Shown: one piece after another, positions 9,138 to 17,394 of the stretch
How positions within the stretch are numbered: position 1 is the stretch's first letter
Layout: each line of letters opens with the position of its first letter
Origin: DAIOEK01 sp963721445
GTDB taxonomy: Bacteria > Chloroflexota > Anaerolineae > Anaerolineales > Anaerolineaceae
Length of the DNA: 64,000 bases
Direction: 5' to 3'
Assembly: GCA_963721445.1 (NCBI GenBank)
Contig: CAVRIZ010000005.1
Coordinates: 1,798,001 to 1,862,000, forward strand
Notes under the pieces: generated by a model
The model's database searches: none
What the model was told of the DNA's origin: nothing
Seen by the model: the letters and a program-made list of their open reading frames with translations, nothing else
Position numbers and translations under genes: made by a program

Positions 9138-10046
9138 ATGCGGGCTGTCCAGAATGTATTTGACGATCATAACGCCCGCTGGTGGGAAGGTGGAAAACCA
9201 ACTGCCACGGGCGAAACGTTTCAACCCCGCCGGTTGGATACCCCTCTTGACAAGATGGTCCGCCAGCAAGGTGGAAGACGATCCCGTACGCATACGGACC
9301 GAAAGCGCGGCAGATATATCCAGGCGCGGCCTGCCGAAGATGCCGCCAAGGATCTGGCATTCGATGCCACACTCCGAGCAGCCGCACCTTTCCAACGTGA
9401 GCGGAAAGCCGAAAACTCGAAGGTAGCTTTCTCAGTCAAAAAGGCAGATTTTCAGAAAAAGGTACGCGTCCGAAGGGCTGCCAACCTGGTCCTTTTCCTG
9501 GTGGATGCCTCGTGGTCGATGGCGGTGGCGGAGCGGATGGCAGCCACCAAGGGAGCCATTCTTTCCTTATTGACCGATGCCTATCAACGCCGTGACCGAG
9601 TTGGGTTGATCGTATTTCAAAAAGACCGCGCCACACTGGTCCTACCACCTACAAATTCCATTTTCCTGGCTCAGAAGGCATTAATCGAGATTCCAGTGGG
9701 TGGGAAGACACCGCTCTCAGCGGGGTTAAAACTGGCTTTCGAAGTATTAAAAAGAGAAAAATCCTTGCATCCTGATATTCAGCCTTTGTTGATCGTACTC
9801 ACAGATGGAGCCGGGAATGTATCGATCGGGAGTTTTCCCCCACAGGAAGAATCGTACAAATACGCGCAACAAGTAGCTCTGGCTGGAATTCGAAGTGTTG
9901 TGATTAATATGGAACACGCTGCCTTTGATCAAGGACTGGCACAATCTCTGGCAGACAACCTTGAATCCCCTTGCTATTCTCTGACAGAATTAAAGGCAGA
10001 AAGCTTATATCATACAGTCAGGCAAGAGATGAATCAGATTAAATGA
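9138..10046 (+). CDS. Chelatase VWA-domain subunit (BchD/ChlD C-terminal type)
   Basis: The VWA half of a Mg/Co chelatase, which couples ATPase ring movement to the metal-inserting subunit. The MIDAS motif DASWSMA (D-x-S-x-S) is at about residues 122-128, and LTDGAGN near 220 supplies the second MIDAS aspartate. An RGRYIQARP segment near 57-66 is the conserved linker motif of D subunits. The first in-frame ATG is 9138, with no convincing SD. The same frame is open back to the A9 run at 9080-9088 and encodes an acidic linker (NDEQEGEETSEAGE), so the natural product is probably a fusion with the upstream ATPase made by -1 frameshifting. Independent initiation or an assembly error remain possible. 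Confidence 0.82.
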   Translation: MRAVQNVFDDHNARWWEGGKPTATGETFQPRRLDTPLDKMVRQQGGRRSRTHTDRKRGRYIQARPAEDAAKDLAFDATLRAAAPFQRERKAENSKVAFSVKKADFQKKVRVRRAANLVLFLVDASWSMAVAERMAATKGAILSLLTDAYQRRDRVGLIVFQKDRATLVLPPTNSIFLAQKALIEIPVGGKTPLSAGLKLAFEVLKREKSLHPDIQPLLIVLTDGAGNVSIGSFPPQEESYKYAQQVALAGIRSVVINMEHAAFDQGLAQSLADNLESPCYSLTELKAESLYHTVRQEMNQIK

Positions 10047-10086
10047 AATTGGATGGTATATAATTAGTGCAGGAGAGTAAATAGCC

Positions 10087-10479
10087 ATGACCACTTCCCC
10101 CGAACGATTGAAAATTCTAAAAATGATCCAGGAAGGTAAAATTACCGCCGAAGAGGGTATCGAATTGCTGGATATGATGGGTGATAAAGGTGGAAAAGGG
10201 AAGGCTGGAACCTCTGAAGCACCAACTCCACCCCGCAGCAATGCCCAATGGTTTCGTGTGGTTGTGACAGATACGATTACAGGAAAAACCCGTGTGAATG
10301 TGAGGTTACCTGTCAGCCTGGTGAATGCGGGAATGAAAATGGGGGCGAAATTCTCTCCGCAAGTGGAAGGGTTAGACCAGGAAAAGCTTGCAGAATTTCT
10401 AAAAAGTGGTGAGGTTGGAAAAGTCATCGATGTATACGATGAGGATGACGGTGAGCACGTAGAAGTGTATATTGAGTGA
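10087..10479 (+). CDS. SHOCT-like / YvlB-N-type domain protein
   Basis: A 130-aa soluble protein. Residues 1-32 (SPERLKILKMIQEGKITAEEGIELLDMM) form the two-helix short motif found at the N-termini of YvlB/LiaX-like and other envelope-stress proteins. The rest is a Gly/Pro linker and a small alpha/beta domain with an acidic C-terminus (DEDDGEHVEVYIE). It probably mediates protein-protein contacts; no catalytic residues are apparent. It starts 40 bases after the chelatase gene with the SD-like CAGGAGAG, so it may be co-transcribed, and it is closed by the hairpin at 10561. The function is unknown. Confidence 0.7.
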   Translation: MTTSPERLKILKMIQEGKITAEEGIELLDMMGDKGGKGKAGTSEAPTPPRSNAQWFRVVVTDTITGKTRVNVRLPVSLVNAGMKMGAKFSPQVEGLDQEKLAEFLKSGEVGKVIDVYDEDDGEHVEVYIE

Positions 10480-10560
10480 GAGTAGAAATCAGAAATCAGA
10501 AAATAGTAATAAGTAACTAGAAAATATGAAAGCAGTAATAAACGAGTAAAAATATAGACA

Positions 10561-10591
10561 ACGAGAGGAAATTCTCCTCTCGTATTTTTTT
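10561..10591 (+). terminator. Intrinsic terminator
   Basis: Stem ACGAGAGGA / TCCTCTCGT with a five-base loop followed by a T7 run. It closes the chelatase-SHOCT unit. Just before it (10484-10545) is a short-repeat tract of AGAAATCAG type. Confidence 0.88.
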
Positions 10592-10637
10592 ATATGCCGA
10601 TTTACTAATTTCTAATCACAGGTCACGGATTTCCCCG

Positions 10638-10892
10638 TTATGGAATTGATGCCTCGACGGTCTTGACCTCGGGGAAAAACTGGCGAATAGTGCCTTCTAC
10701 CCAGCCGTGTAATGTGTTCGGTGAAAGTGGGCAACCCAGGCACGATCCACCCAGATGAACTTTGACGTTTTCACCATCAAACGACACAAGTTCCACAGAG
10801 CCACCATGGTAATGTTCGATATAGGCATTCAATTGTTGGATGAGAGCTTCCATCCGCTCTTGAGGAGAAAAATCCGGGTTATTTATTGTCAT
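10638..10892 (-). CDS. NifU-like C-terminal domain protein (Fe-S scaffold type)
   Basis: An 84-aa NifU-C/Nfu-like domain that in characterised relatives binds or delivers an Fe-S cluster. The hallmark CxxC is present in GGSCLGCPLS (about residues 44-53), preceded by the expected helix and VELVSFDGENVKVHL strand pair. I chose ATG 10892 because it has AGGAGG six bases upstream. Longer in-frame starts read through the end of the preceding gene and add non-homologous residues. It overlaps the 3' end of the cyclic-nucleotide-binding gene by 14 bases, so the two are translationally coupled. Confidence 0.85.
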   Translation of the reverse strand: MTINNPDFSPQERMEALIQQLNAYIEHYHGGSVELVSFDGENVKVHLGGSCLGCPLSPNTLHGWVEGTIRQFFPEVKTVEASIP

Positions 10893-11379
10893 CCATCCTC
10901 CTACGCTGACATTCGCCCCTTCGATCCAGATTTTTGGAAAGAAGGTTGAAAATCTGTTCGTTGGTTTCCGACAATCGTTCCGCAATAACTGATGCCAAGC
11001 GTTCCATAATAATTATACCGGTATCAGGATGGTTTTGGCACAATGTTTGAAGGTCTCGTCCGCGGATCTTCGCACATTCGCATGGATCGGTACATATCGC
11101 TGCAGAAGTATAAATCGCCCGACCTAAAACCGAAGACCATCCAAATACCTGGCCTTCTCCAAGGCGGGCAACATTGATCATCTCGCCATCATACGGTTTG
11201 AAACGGATACAGACCTCACCACGCAAAAGAATATACAAGTATTCAGCATATTGATCTTGTTCAAAAATGACTTCATCTTTCCCGAAATTACATGGGAGTA
11301 CCAGACGACTAATCTCGTCGAGCTGTTGGGGAGTTAATCCTCTGAGCAAGTCGGTGTTGGCAAGCTTATCTTTGATCAT
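10879..11379 (-). CDS. Cyclic nucleotide-binding domain protein without DNA-binding domain
   Basis: A 166-aa protein consisting of a Crp/PKA-type cNMP-binding beta-barrel (about residues 10-125, with GEVCIRF, GEGQVFGWSSVLG and a CTDPCECAKI strand) and a C-terminal helix. There is no helix-turn-helix, so it is not a Crp-family regulator by itself. The phosphate-binding cassette lacks the classic GExxxR-S/T-A arrangement (it reads GWSSVLGRAIYTSAA), so ligand binding is uncertain. I prefer ATG 11379 (AAGG six bases upstream). A second ATG at 11424 has a strong AGGAGG but only one base of spacing. It overlaps the NifU-like gene, suggesting a shared redox or Fe-S sensing role. Confidence 0.78.
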   Translation of the reverse strand: MIKDKLANTDLLRGLTPQQLDEISRLVLPCNFGKDEVIFEQDQYAEYLYILLRGEVCIRFKPYDGEMINVARLGEGQVFGWSSVLGRAIYTSAAICTDPCECAKIRGRDLQTLCQNHPDTGIIIMERLASVIAERLSETNEQIFNLLSKNLDRRGECQRRRMDDNK

Positions 11380-11533
11380 ATTGACCTTATCATACCGGAT
11401 GCTATTTTTTCTGACTAGTGGCATTCCTCCTAATCGGAAATGGGTGTTTAATTATTAATAAGTTAGATGTAACTTCCGGGTTATGACAGCATCCATTGAT
11501 ATCGATCATACAATTAAGAAGGAGAATATTTGA

Positions 11534-11932
11534 ATGGAATACATAATTGATTTTCCTGGCGGAGCACGAGTGGATGCGCATTTCGGTCCCTATACGGTTT
11601 CCACAGACCAGCCGTTATCAGGGGGCGGAAATGGAGAATTCCCCTCCCCATTTTCGGTATTTTTAGCATCCATTGGTACCTGTGCCGGAATATATGTGCT
11701 CAATTTTTGCAAACAACGGGGATTACCAACCGATGGGATATCCATCATTCAAAGAATGGAAAAGAATCCAACCAATGGCATGGTGGAACAATTGGATATC
11801 GAAATACGAATTCCAACCAGTTTCCCAGAAAAATATACGGAGGCATTAATCCGATCGGCTGAACAATGCGCGGTAAAAAAACATATCGAAAATCCCCCTC
11901 AATTTCGCGTTTATACAAAGATTGGTCAGTAA
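11534..11932 (+). CDS. OsmC family protein (peroxiredoxin-like)
   Basis: A 132-aa OsmC/Ohr-fold protein. The two cysteines expected for thiol peroxidase chemistry are present: one in the helix IGTCAGIYVLNFCKQRG (about residue 51) and one in SAEQCAVKKHIENPP (about residue 115). The spacing and the terminal CxVxKxI pattern fit the YhfA/OsmC-like branch. The SD AAGGAG lies nine bases before the ATG. It stands between divergent and downstream units with no linked regulator. The substrate, organic hydroperoxide or other, cannot be told from the sequence. Confidence 0.85.
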   Translation: MEYIIDFPGGARVDAHFGPYTVSTDQPLSGGGNGEFPSPFSVFLASIGTCAGIYVLNFCKQRGLPTDGISIIQRMEKNPTNGMVEQLDIEIRIPTSFPEKYTEALIRSAEQCAVKKHIENPPQFRVYTKIGQ

Positions 11933-12026
11933 TCCAATTATTCTAATCCGAATCTAATGTAATATTAATTGTGAGAGACTACCATCGTAGCATTACATAC
12001 TGACAAATTAGCTCAATTGGCTCTTG

Positions 12027-12055
12027 TTGACAGTAAGATTACTGTTAGGTATACT
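12027..12055 (+). promoter_or_regulatory. Strong sigma70-type promoter for the peptide ABC operon
   Basis: A perfect TTGACA (12027-12032), a 17-base spacer and TATACT (12050-12055) lie about 95 bases upstream of the first ATPase gene, leaving a leader of roughly 88 bases. Confidence 0.85.
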
Positions 12056-12150
12056 TGTTTTTGCTTCTATTCGGAGATAATGCGCCGACGTTTCGAAAGA
12101 AGTACTATGCCTTGAGGTAATTACAATTTAGGATCAAAGGACATAATTGC

Positions 12151-13137
12151 ATGACAGAATTGCTCAACGTGCAAGGTCTCGAGACGCAATTCCTGACACC
12201 TGAAGGAGTGATTCACGCCGTAAATGGTATCTCCTTCAACCTTAAGGAAGGCGAAGTTCTCGGAATAGTGGGGGAGAGCGGATGCGGTAAAAGTGTATCG
12301 ATGTTGTCGATTCTTCGGTTGATCCCCCAACCACCAGGAAAGATAGTCGGTGGGAAAGCAATTTTCCAGGGACAAGATTTATTGGCAATGTCCAATGAAG
12401 AAATACGGCAAGTCCGTGGCGCAAAGATCGCCATGGTGTTTCAAGACCCCATGACTTCCCTAAACCCGGTTATCACAATCGGGAAACAGATTGCAGAACC
12501 ACTGATGCTTCATCTTGGCATGAGCAAGGACGAAGCGACAAATCGCGTGGTCGAACTATTGCAATTAGTCGGCATTTCAGAAGCGAAAATGCATCTTGAA
12601 GATTACCCCCATCAATTCTCAGGCGGAATGCGTCAGAGAGTGATGATCGCCATGGCGTTAGCCTGCAATCCGCAGATTCTGGTTGCAGATGAGCCTACTA
12701 CGGCATTGGATGTAACCATTCAGGCGCAGATCATTGAATTGGTAAAACGCTTACGAGACGAAATTGGGATGGCGATAATCTGGATCACCCACGATCTCGG
12801 CATCGTAGCCGGTTTGGCGAAACGAGTGAACGTGATGTATGCTGGATATATTATTGAAGAGGCAGATGTGAAGACATTGTATGCCAACCCCCAGCATCCA
12901 TACACACTTGGATTGTTAGGAAGCCTTCCCCGCCTAAATGAGACCCGCCATACCCGCCTTGCTTCCATCGGTGGCCTCCCACCTGTTTTGGTTGAGGAAC
13001 CCAATTACTGCCCATTTGTCAGCCGCTGCCGCTATGCTATCGATCGCTGCAGAGTGGAAAATCCCGGACTTATCGAGGTCGGATTGAACCACCGGGCTGC
13101 CTGTTGGGTGGATCCGCAAACCGGGAGGGCACGCTAA
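12151..13137 (+). CDS. Peptide/nickel-type ABC transporter ATPase, OppD/DppD-like
   Basis: The first ATP-binding subunit of an Opp/Dpp-type importer, located on the cytoplasmic face. Walker A GESGCGKS (about residues 40-47), Q-loop VFQDPMTSLNP, signature SGGMRQR (about 155), Walker B LVADEPTTALD and H-loop THDL are all intact. The C-terminal oligopeptide extension has the CPFVSRCRYAIDRC cysteine motif (about 290-304), which in relatives ligates an Fe-S cluster. The length of 328 aa is typical. The TAA shares its last A with the ATG of the next gene (TAATG), so translation is coupled. Confidence 0.93.
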   Translation: MTELLNVQGLETQFLTPEGVIHAVNGISFNLKEGEVLGIVGESGCGKSVSMLSILRLIPQPPGKIVGGKAIFQGQDLLAMSNEEIRQVRGAKIAMVFQDPMTSLNPVITIGKQIAEPLMLHLGMSKDEATNRVVELLQLVGISEAKMHLEDYPHQFSGGMRQRVMIAMALACNPQILVADEPTTALDVTIQAQIIELVKRLRDEIGMAIIWITHDLGIVAGLAKRVNVMYAGYIIEEADVKTLYANPQHPYTLGLLGSLPRLNETRHTRLASIGGLPPVLVEEPNYCPFVSRCRYAIDRCRVENPGLIEVGLNHRAACWVDPQTGRAR

Positions 13138-14132
13138 TGTTGAATATGCCTCAGGAAAACGCTTTGGTCAAAGTAGACCATCTCGTAAAACACTTTCCCA
13201 TCACTCGTGGAATTGTATTTCAAAAACAAGTAGGCGCTGTCCATGCCGTTGACGATGTATCCTTTGAGATCTTTAAAGGCGAGACATTAGGTCTGGTTGG
13301 CGAGTCTGGTTGTGGAAAATCGACCACCGGTAGAACATTATTACAACTCTACCGTCCGACTTCCGGTCAAGTATTCTTTGAAGGAAAAGACCTGGTCCAG
13401 CTCAAAGGAGAAGATCTACGCCGAATGCGCCGTAGAATGACCATGATTTTTCAGGATCCATACGCCAGCCTGAATCCGCGCATGACAGTCGAAGAAATTA
13501 TCAGTGAACCACTGATCGTTCACGGGATCTTACCAAAAAACCAATTACGCGACAAAGTAAAAGAGCTCCTCAACCTGGTGGGTTTATCATCCCGGTTGGT
13601 AGATCGTTACCCACATGAGTTTTCTGGTGGTCAACGGCAAAGGATCGGGGTCGCCCGCGCTATCGCTCTTGAACCATCCTTGATCGTTTGTGATGAGCCA
13701 ATCTCTGCCCTGGACGTCTCCATTCAAGCCCAGGTAGTTAATCTGCTGGAAGATCTACAAGAAAAATTGGGATTGACCTACCTGTTTATTGCTCATGATC
13801 TATCGATGGTTCGCCATATTTCCAACCGGGTCGCAGTCATGTACCTCGGTATTATTGTTGAACTGGCGAATCGAAGTGAGTTGTATACCAATCCATTACA
13901 CCCATATACTCAAGCTTTGTTGTCGGCTGTTCCTATTCCGGATCCATTCATTGAAGAGCGACGCCAGAGAATCATTCTGGAGGGAGATGTTCCGTCTCCG
14001 GTAAATCCTCCTTCCGGCTGCCGTTTTCGGACTCGTTGTCCTTTAGCCGGTACGATCTGTGCTGAAGAAAAACCGGAGTTCCGGGAAGTAGTTCCAGGTC
14101 ATTTCGTGGCATGTCATATGGTGAGTGTATAG
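13137..14132 (+). CDS. Peptide/nickel-type ABC transporter ATPase, OppF/DppF-like
   Basis: The second ATPase of the importer. Walker A GESGCGKST, Q-loop IFQDPYASLNPRMTV, signature SGGQRQR, Walker B LIVCDEPISALD and H-loop AHDL are complete. The C-terminal CRFRTRCPLAGTIC cysteine cluster marks the OppF side. I chose ATG 13137, which overlaps the preceding stop and has GGGAGGG upstream; an earlier in-frame start at 13104 lies inside oppD. The 331-aa length fits. It pairs with the upstream subunit to form the nucleotide-binding heterodimer. Confidence 0.93.
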   Translation: MLNMPQENALVKVDHLVKHFPITRGIVFQKQVGAVHAVDDVSFEIFKGETLGLVGESGCGKSTTGRTLLQLYRPTSGQVFFEGKDLVQLKGEDLRRMRRRMTMIFQDPYASLNPRMTVEEIISEPLIVHGILPKNQLRDKVKELLNLVGLSSRLVDRYPHEFSGGQRQRIGVARAIALEPSLIVCDEPISALDVSIQAQVVNLLEDLQEKLGLTYLFIAHDLSMVRHISNRVAVMYLGIIVELANRSELYTNPLHPYTQALLSAVPIPDPFIEERRQRIILEGDVPSPVNPPSGCRFRTRCPLAGTICAEEKPEFREVVPGHFVACHMVSV

Positions 14133-14243
14133 CCTATCCCAGACGTGAAGGAGGTGGTATTGGACCAATCCGTTTTGTGTTGTAGGTGGATCCGATGATC
14201 CACATGTTACGTTCCAACAACAGATAATTTTGTGGAGGAGATA

Positions 14244-16220
14244 ATGCGAAATAAAACCTTAGTTCTTGTTTCATTGTTGGTTTTGGTCTCGATGGTACTG
14301 GCCTCCTGCGCGCCCGCAGCCCCAGCCAAGACAGATTTCAAATCCAAAGACCCGACCACGTGGGTTCAAGCGACATTTGGTGATGTCGATACTATGGACC
14401 CCGCCTATGACTACGAAACCGCGGGTGGCGGCGTTCTGATGAACGTCTATGACACCCTGGTTTGGTATGATAAGGGTGATGCGTCCAAGTTTGTACCTCA
14501 ACTTGCCACCGAAGTACCGACCCTGGAAAATGGTGGTATTTCTGCCGATGGTAAGACAGTTGTCTTCAAGATTCGTCCCGGTGTGAAATTCCACGACGGA
14601 ACGACCCTGACCGCAACCGATGTCGCTTTTACATTCCAGCGTGGATTACTGCAGGGTGGAACCTCTTCCCCGCAGTGGCTCTTCGCCGAACCCATCCTTG
14701 GCGCTGGCATCTATGACATCGCCGAAGTTGTCGATCCCACCGGTGCCCTTGATGATGATGCTGCTGGATTAGCTGCTGCTGACCCCGCCGCACTCAAAAC
14801 CGCTTGCGAAAATGTAGTGAAAGCCATTGTTCCTGATGATGCCGCGATGACCGTCACCTTCAACCTTGCTCAATCCTGGGCTCCATTCATCTCCACTTTC
14901 ACTGGTGGTTGGGGATCCGTTCAGAGCAAAGCCTGGGTAGCCGCCAATGGTGGCTGGGATGGTTCCTGCGATACCTGGACCAAATTCTATGGCAAGTCAT
15001 CTGAAGATTTGAACAAGACCCCTCTCGGCACCACTGCCATGGGGACTGGCCCGTTCAAGCTTGATAAATGGACTCCTGGCGAAGAAATTGTGTTTTCCGC
15101 CAATGAATCCTACTGGCGCACTGAACCCATCTGGGAAGGTGGTCCTTCTGGCGTAGCCAAGTTCAAGAAAGTCATCATCAAGTTGGTTGATGAATTCCCA
15201 ACCCGTTTAGCCATGCTTCAAGCTGGCGATGCCGATTGGATCCAGGTTGGTTCACAGGCTGACTGGCCATTGATGGACGCCCTGGTTGGTGAAGAATGTG
15301 GTCAGGACTATGTGGATTGCAAAGTGACTGGTGAAGGTCCTCTTCGCCTGATCCGCAACCCCGGTCTCAGCTCCCGAACTGACATGTTCATGGCCTTCCT
15401 GGTCAACACTGAAGGTGGAAATAACTTCCTCGGTTCAGGTCAATTGGATGGTAACGGTATCCCCGCCAACTTCTTCTCTGATGTCCACATTCGCCGCGCA
15501 TTCGCTTACTGCTTCAACTACGATGCGTATCTGAATGATGTTCTCCAGGGTGAAGGTACCCGTTCCAAGTCAGTAATCTTCCCCGGAATGATCGGTTACG
15601 ACGATAACGCTCCCTTCTATAATTACGATCCTGAGAAATGCAAATCCGAATTCGAAGCTTCCACCTGGAAGAAGACCGATACCGGATACGAACCCGATCC
15701 TGCTGGCGATATCAAACTGATGGATATTGGCTTCCGATTTACCGCTGCTTATAACACCGGTAACACTGCCCGACAAACCATCAGCCAGATTCTGCAGTCT
15801 GAACTCAGCACTATCAACGAAAAATTCGTAGTGGAAGTTACCGGTTTACCGTGGGCAACCTTCCTCGCGAATCAACGCGCCAAGAAACTGCCTCTGTTCA
15901 CAGTTGGTTGGCAATCTGATATCTTCGATCCGCACAACTGGGTTCAGCCATATACCACCGGTACTTATGGTGGCCGCCAGAACCTCCCCGCTGATGTCAA
16001 GGCAAAATTCGAAGACATCAATACCCGCGGTGTATCCACTGTAGATCCTGTAGAACGCGCCAAGATCTATGCTGAATTCAACCAATTGTTCTATGACACT
16101 GTTCCCGGTGTCCTGCTCTTCGCCCCTGGTGGACACCACTATGAACCACGTTATGATGGTGGTTGGTACAACAACCCCATGTACGCTGACTTCTGGTTCT
16201 ATGCCCTAACCAAGAAATAG
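14244..16220 (+). CDS. Family-5 solute-binding lipoprotein of the peptide ABC transporter
   Basis: The extracytoplasmic binding protein (SBP_bac_5) that hands peptides or a similar ligand to the permease. The N-terminus RNKTLVLVSLLVLVSMVLASC is a lipoprotein signal with lipobox LASC. Domain landmarks are WVQATFGDVDTMDPAYDY, FKIRPGVKFHDGTTLTATDV and the C-terminal PGVLLFAPG. I chose ATG 14244, which has GGAGGAG six bases upstream; the upstream in-frame GTG lies in the SD itself. At 658 aa it is longer than E. coli OppA, with extra loops. It lies in the middle of the transporter operon and is followed by a terminator that probably sets its excess over the permeases. The ligand is unknown. Confidence 0.92.
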   Translation: MRNKTLVLVSLLVLVSMVLASCAPAAPAKTDFKSKDPTTWVQATFGDVDTMDPAYDYETAGGGVLMNVYDTLVWYDKGDASKFVPQLATEVPTLENGGISADGKTVVFKIRPGVKFHDGTTLTATDVAFTFQRGLLQGGTSSPQWLFAEPILGAGIYDIAEVVDPTGALDDDAAGLAAADPAALKTACENVVKAIVPDDAAMTVTFNLAQSWAPFISTFTGGWGSVQSKAWVAANGGWDGSCDTWTKFYGKSSEDLNKTPLGTTAMGTGPFKLDKWTPGEEIVFSANESYWRTEPIWEGGPSGVAKFKKVIIKLVDEFPTRLAMLQAGDADWIQVGSQADWPLMDALVGEECGQDYVDCKVTGEGPLRLIRNPGLSSRTDMFMAFLVNTEGGNNFLGSGQLDGNGIPANFFSDVHIRRAFAYCFNYDAYLNDVLQGEGTRSKSVIFPGMIGYDDNAPFYNYDPEKCKSEFEASTWKKTDTGYEPDPAGDIKLMDIGFRFTAAYNTGNTARQTISQILQSELSTINEKFVVEVTGLPWATFLANQRAKKLPLFTVGWQSDIFDPHNWVQPYTTGTYGGRQNLPADVKAKFEDINTRGVSTVDPVERAKIYAEFNQLFYDTVPGVLLFAPGGHHYEPRYDGGWYNNPMYADFWFYALTKK

Positions 16221-16239
16221 TATTTACTGATTGCAATCA

Positions 16240-16279
16240 GGCTGGAGGTACCTGTAAACAGGTTCCTCCAGCCGTTTTT
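16240..16279 (+). terminator. Intra-operon hairpin terminator/attenuator
   Basis: A 15-base-pair nearly perfect stem (16240-16254 with 16259-16273, loop TAAA) followed by GTTTTTG. It lies between the binding-protein gene and the permease genes. Confidence 0.85.
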
Positions 16280-16315
16280 GCCACTCGGAAATCCTTTCCC
16301 TGATGGAGTGAATCC

Positions 16316-17380
16316 ATGACCCAATATATTATCCGTCGTTTGCTACTGCTTCCAGTCATCCTCATCGGCGTGACCATGCTGATATTTCTGATGTTGTCTC
16401 AGTTAAGCCCGGCTGAACGCGCTGCGTTGTATGTTCGTGATATCCCCAAAAATGAAAGAGTGATGGACGGCATTATCAAGCGGTACGGATTAAATGACCC
16501 CATACCAGTGCAGTACTGGCATTGGCTGGTCGGTAAAGAAGATCCAGAATCTGGAACCACTGTCGGAGGAATCCTTCGTGGCGATTTTGGGTATTCACGT
16601 ACCGGAAACCAGATGGTGATCGATCTGATCAAACGTCGTTTCCCCGCCACCCTTGAACTTACCCTTTATTCAATCATTCCGATCATCGGTATTGGAGTCT
16701 GGCTAGGTATCCAGGCGGCTGTCAATCACAATAAACCGATCGACCAGTTCGCCCGGATTTTCAGCATTGTCGGATATTCATTCCCGACCTTTGTGTTTGG
16801 TCTACTGGTATTAATGTTTCTATATGTGCAATTAGGATGGTTCCCGCCTGGAAGGACCTCAGACTGGGCGACTGCCGTGATCAGTTTGCCCTCTTTCCAC
16901 CACTACACTTCATTACTGACGATTGATGCGCTATTGAATGGTCGCTTTGATGTGTTTCTGGATGCCCTCCGGCATATGGTCCTGCCAATTCTCACCCTCT
17001 CTTATGTTAACTGGGCCTCTTTCCTGCGGGTAACGCGCTCTTCCATGCTCGAAACACTCCGGCAGGACTACGTTATCACCGCACGTGCTAAAGGTCTGAA
17101 AGAAGATAGCGTGATCAACAAACATGCCCGACCAAATGCGTTAATACCGGTTGCCACCCTAGGCGGAATTATGGTTGCGCAACTTTTGGGCGGAGTCGTA
17201 ATCACTGAAACCATCTTTGAATTTCCTGGCATTGGTTCCGCGGCTGGTCAAGCTGCGGCAACGTTGGATGTAGTAACCGTTTTGGCGTTCACATTAATGA
17301 CTTCCGCAATACTGGTCTCAGCTAATCTGATCGTCGATGTGATGTACGCATTTCTGGACCCACGCGTTAGACTGGCGTAG
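16316..17380 (+). CDS. ABC transporter permease, OppB/DppB-like
   Basis: A 354-aa inner-membrane permease. It has the N-terminal basic MTQYIIRRLLLLPVILIGVTMLIF segment typical of DppB, six predicted transmembrane helices, and the EAA loop near residues 250-270 (ITARAKGLKEDSVINKHARPNALIPV) that contacts the ATPase. The ETIFEFPGIG motif follows. It begins 37 bases after the hairpin and is 14 bases from the second permease, so it continues the same transport operon, either by read-through of the hairpin or from an unrecognised promoter. The substrate is unknown. Confidence 0.93.
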   Translation: MTQYIIRRLLLLPVILIGVTMLIFLMLSQLSPAERAALYVRDIPKNERVMDGIIKRYGLNDPIPVQYWHWLVGKEDPESGTTVGGILRGDFGYSRTGNQMVIDLIKRRFPATLELTLYSIIPIIGIGVWLGIQAAVNHNKPIDQFARIFSIVGYSFPTFVFGLLVLMFLYVQLGWFPPGRTSDWATAVISLPSFHHYTSLLTIDALLNGRFDVFLDALRHMVLPILTLSYVNWASFLRVTRSSMLETLRQDYVITARAKGLKEDSVINKHARPNALIPVATLGGIMVAQLLGGVVITETIFEFPGIGSAAGQAAATLDVVTVLAFTLMTSAILVSANLIVDVMYAFLDPRVRLA

Positions 17381-17394
17381 AGGAGGATAACACG

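Noticed and set aside
9097..9426. Open frame starting right after the chelatase ATPase stop (TAAATG)
   Set aside because: Basic, unstructured sequence without family features; it overlaps the acidic linker and VWA frame, which is clearly the coding one.
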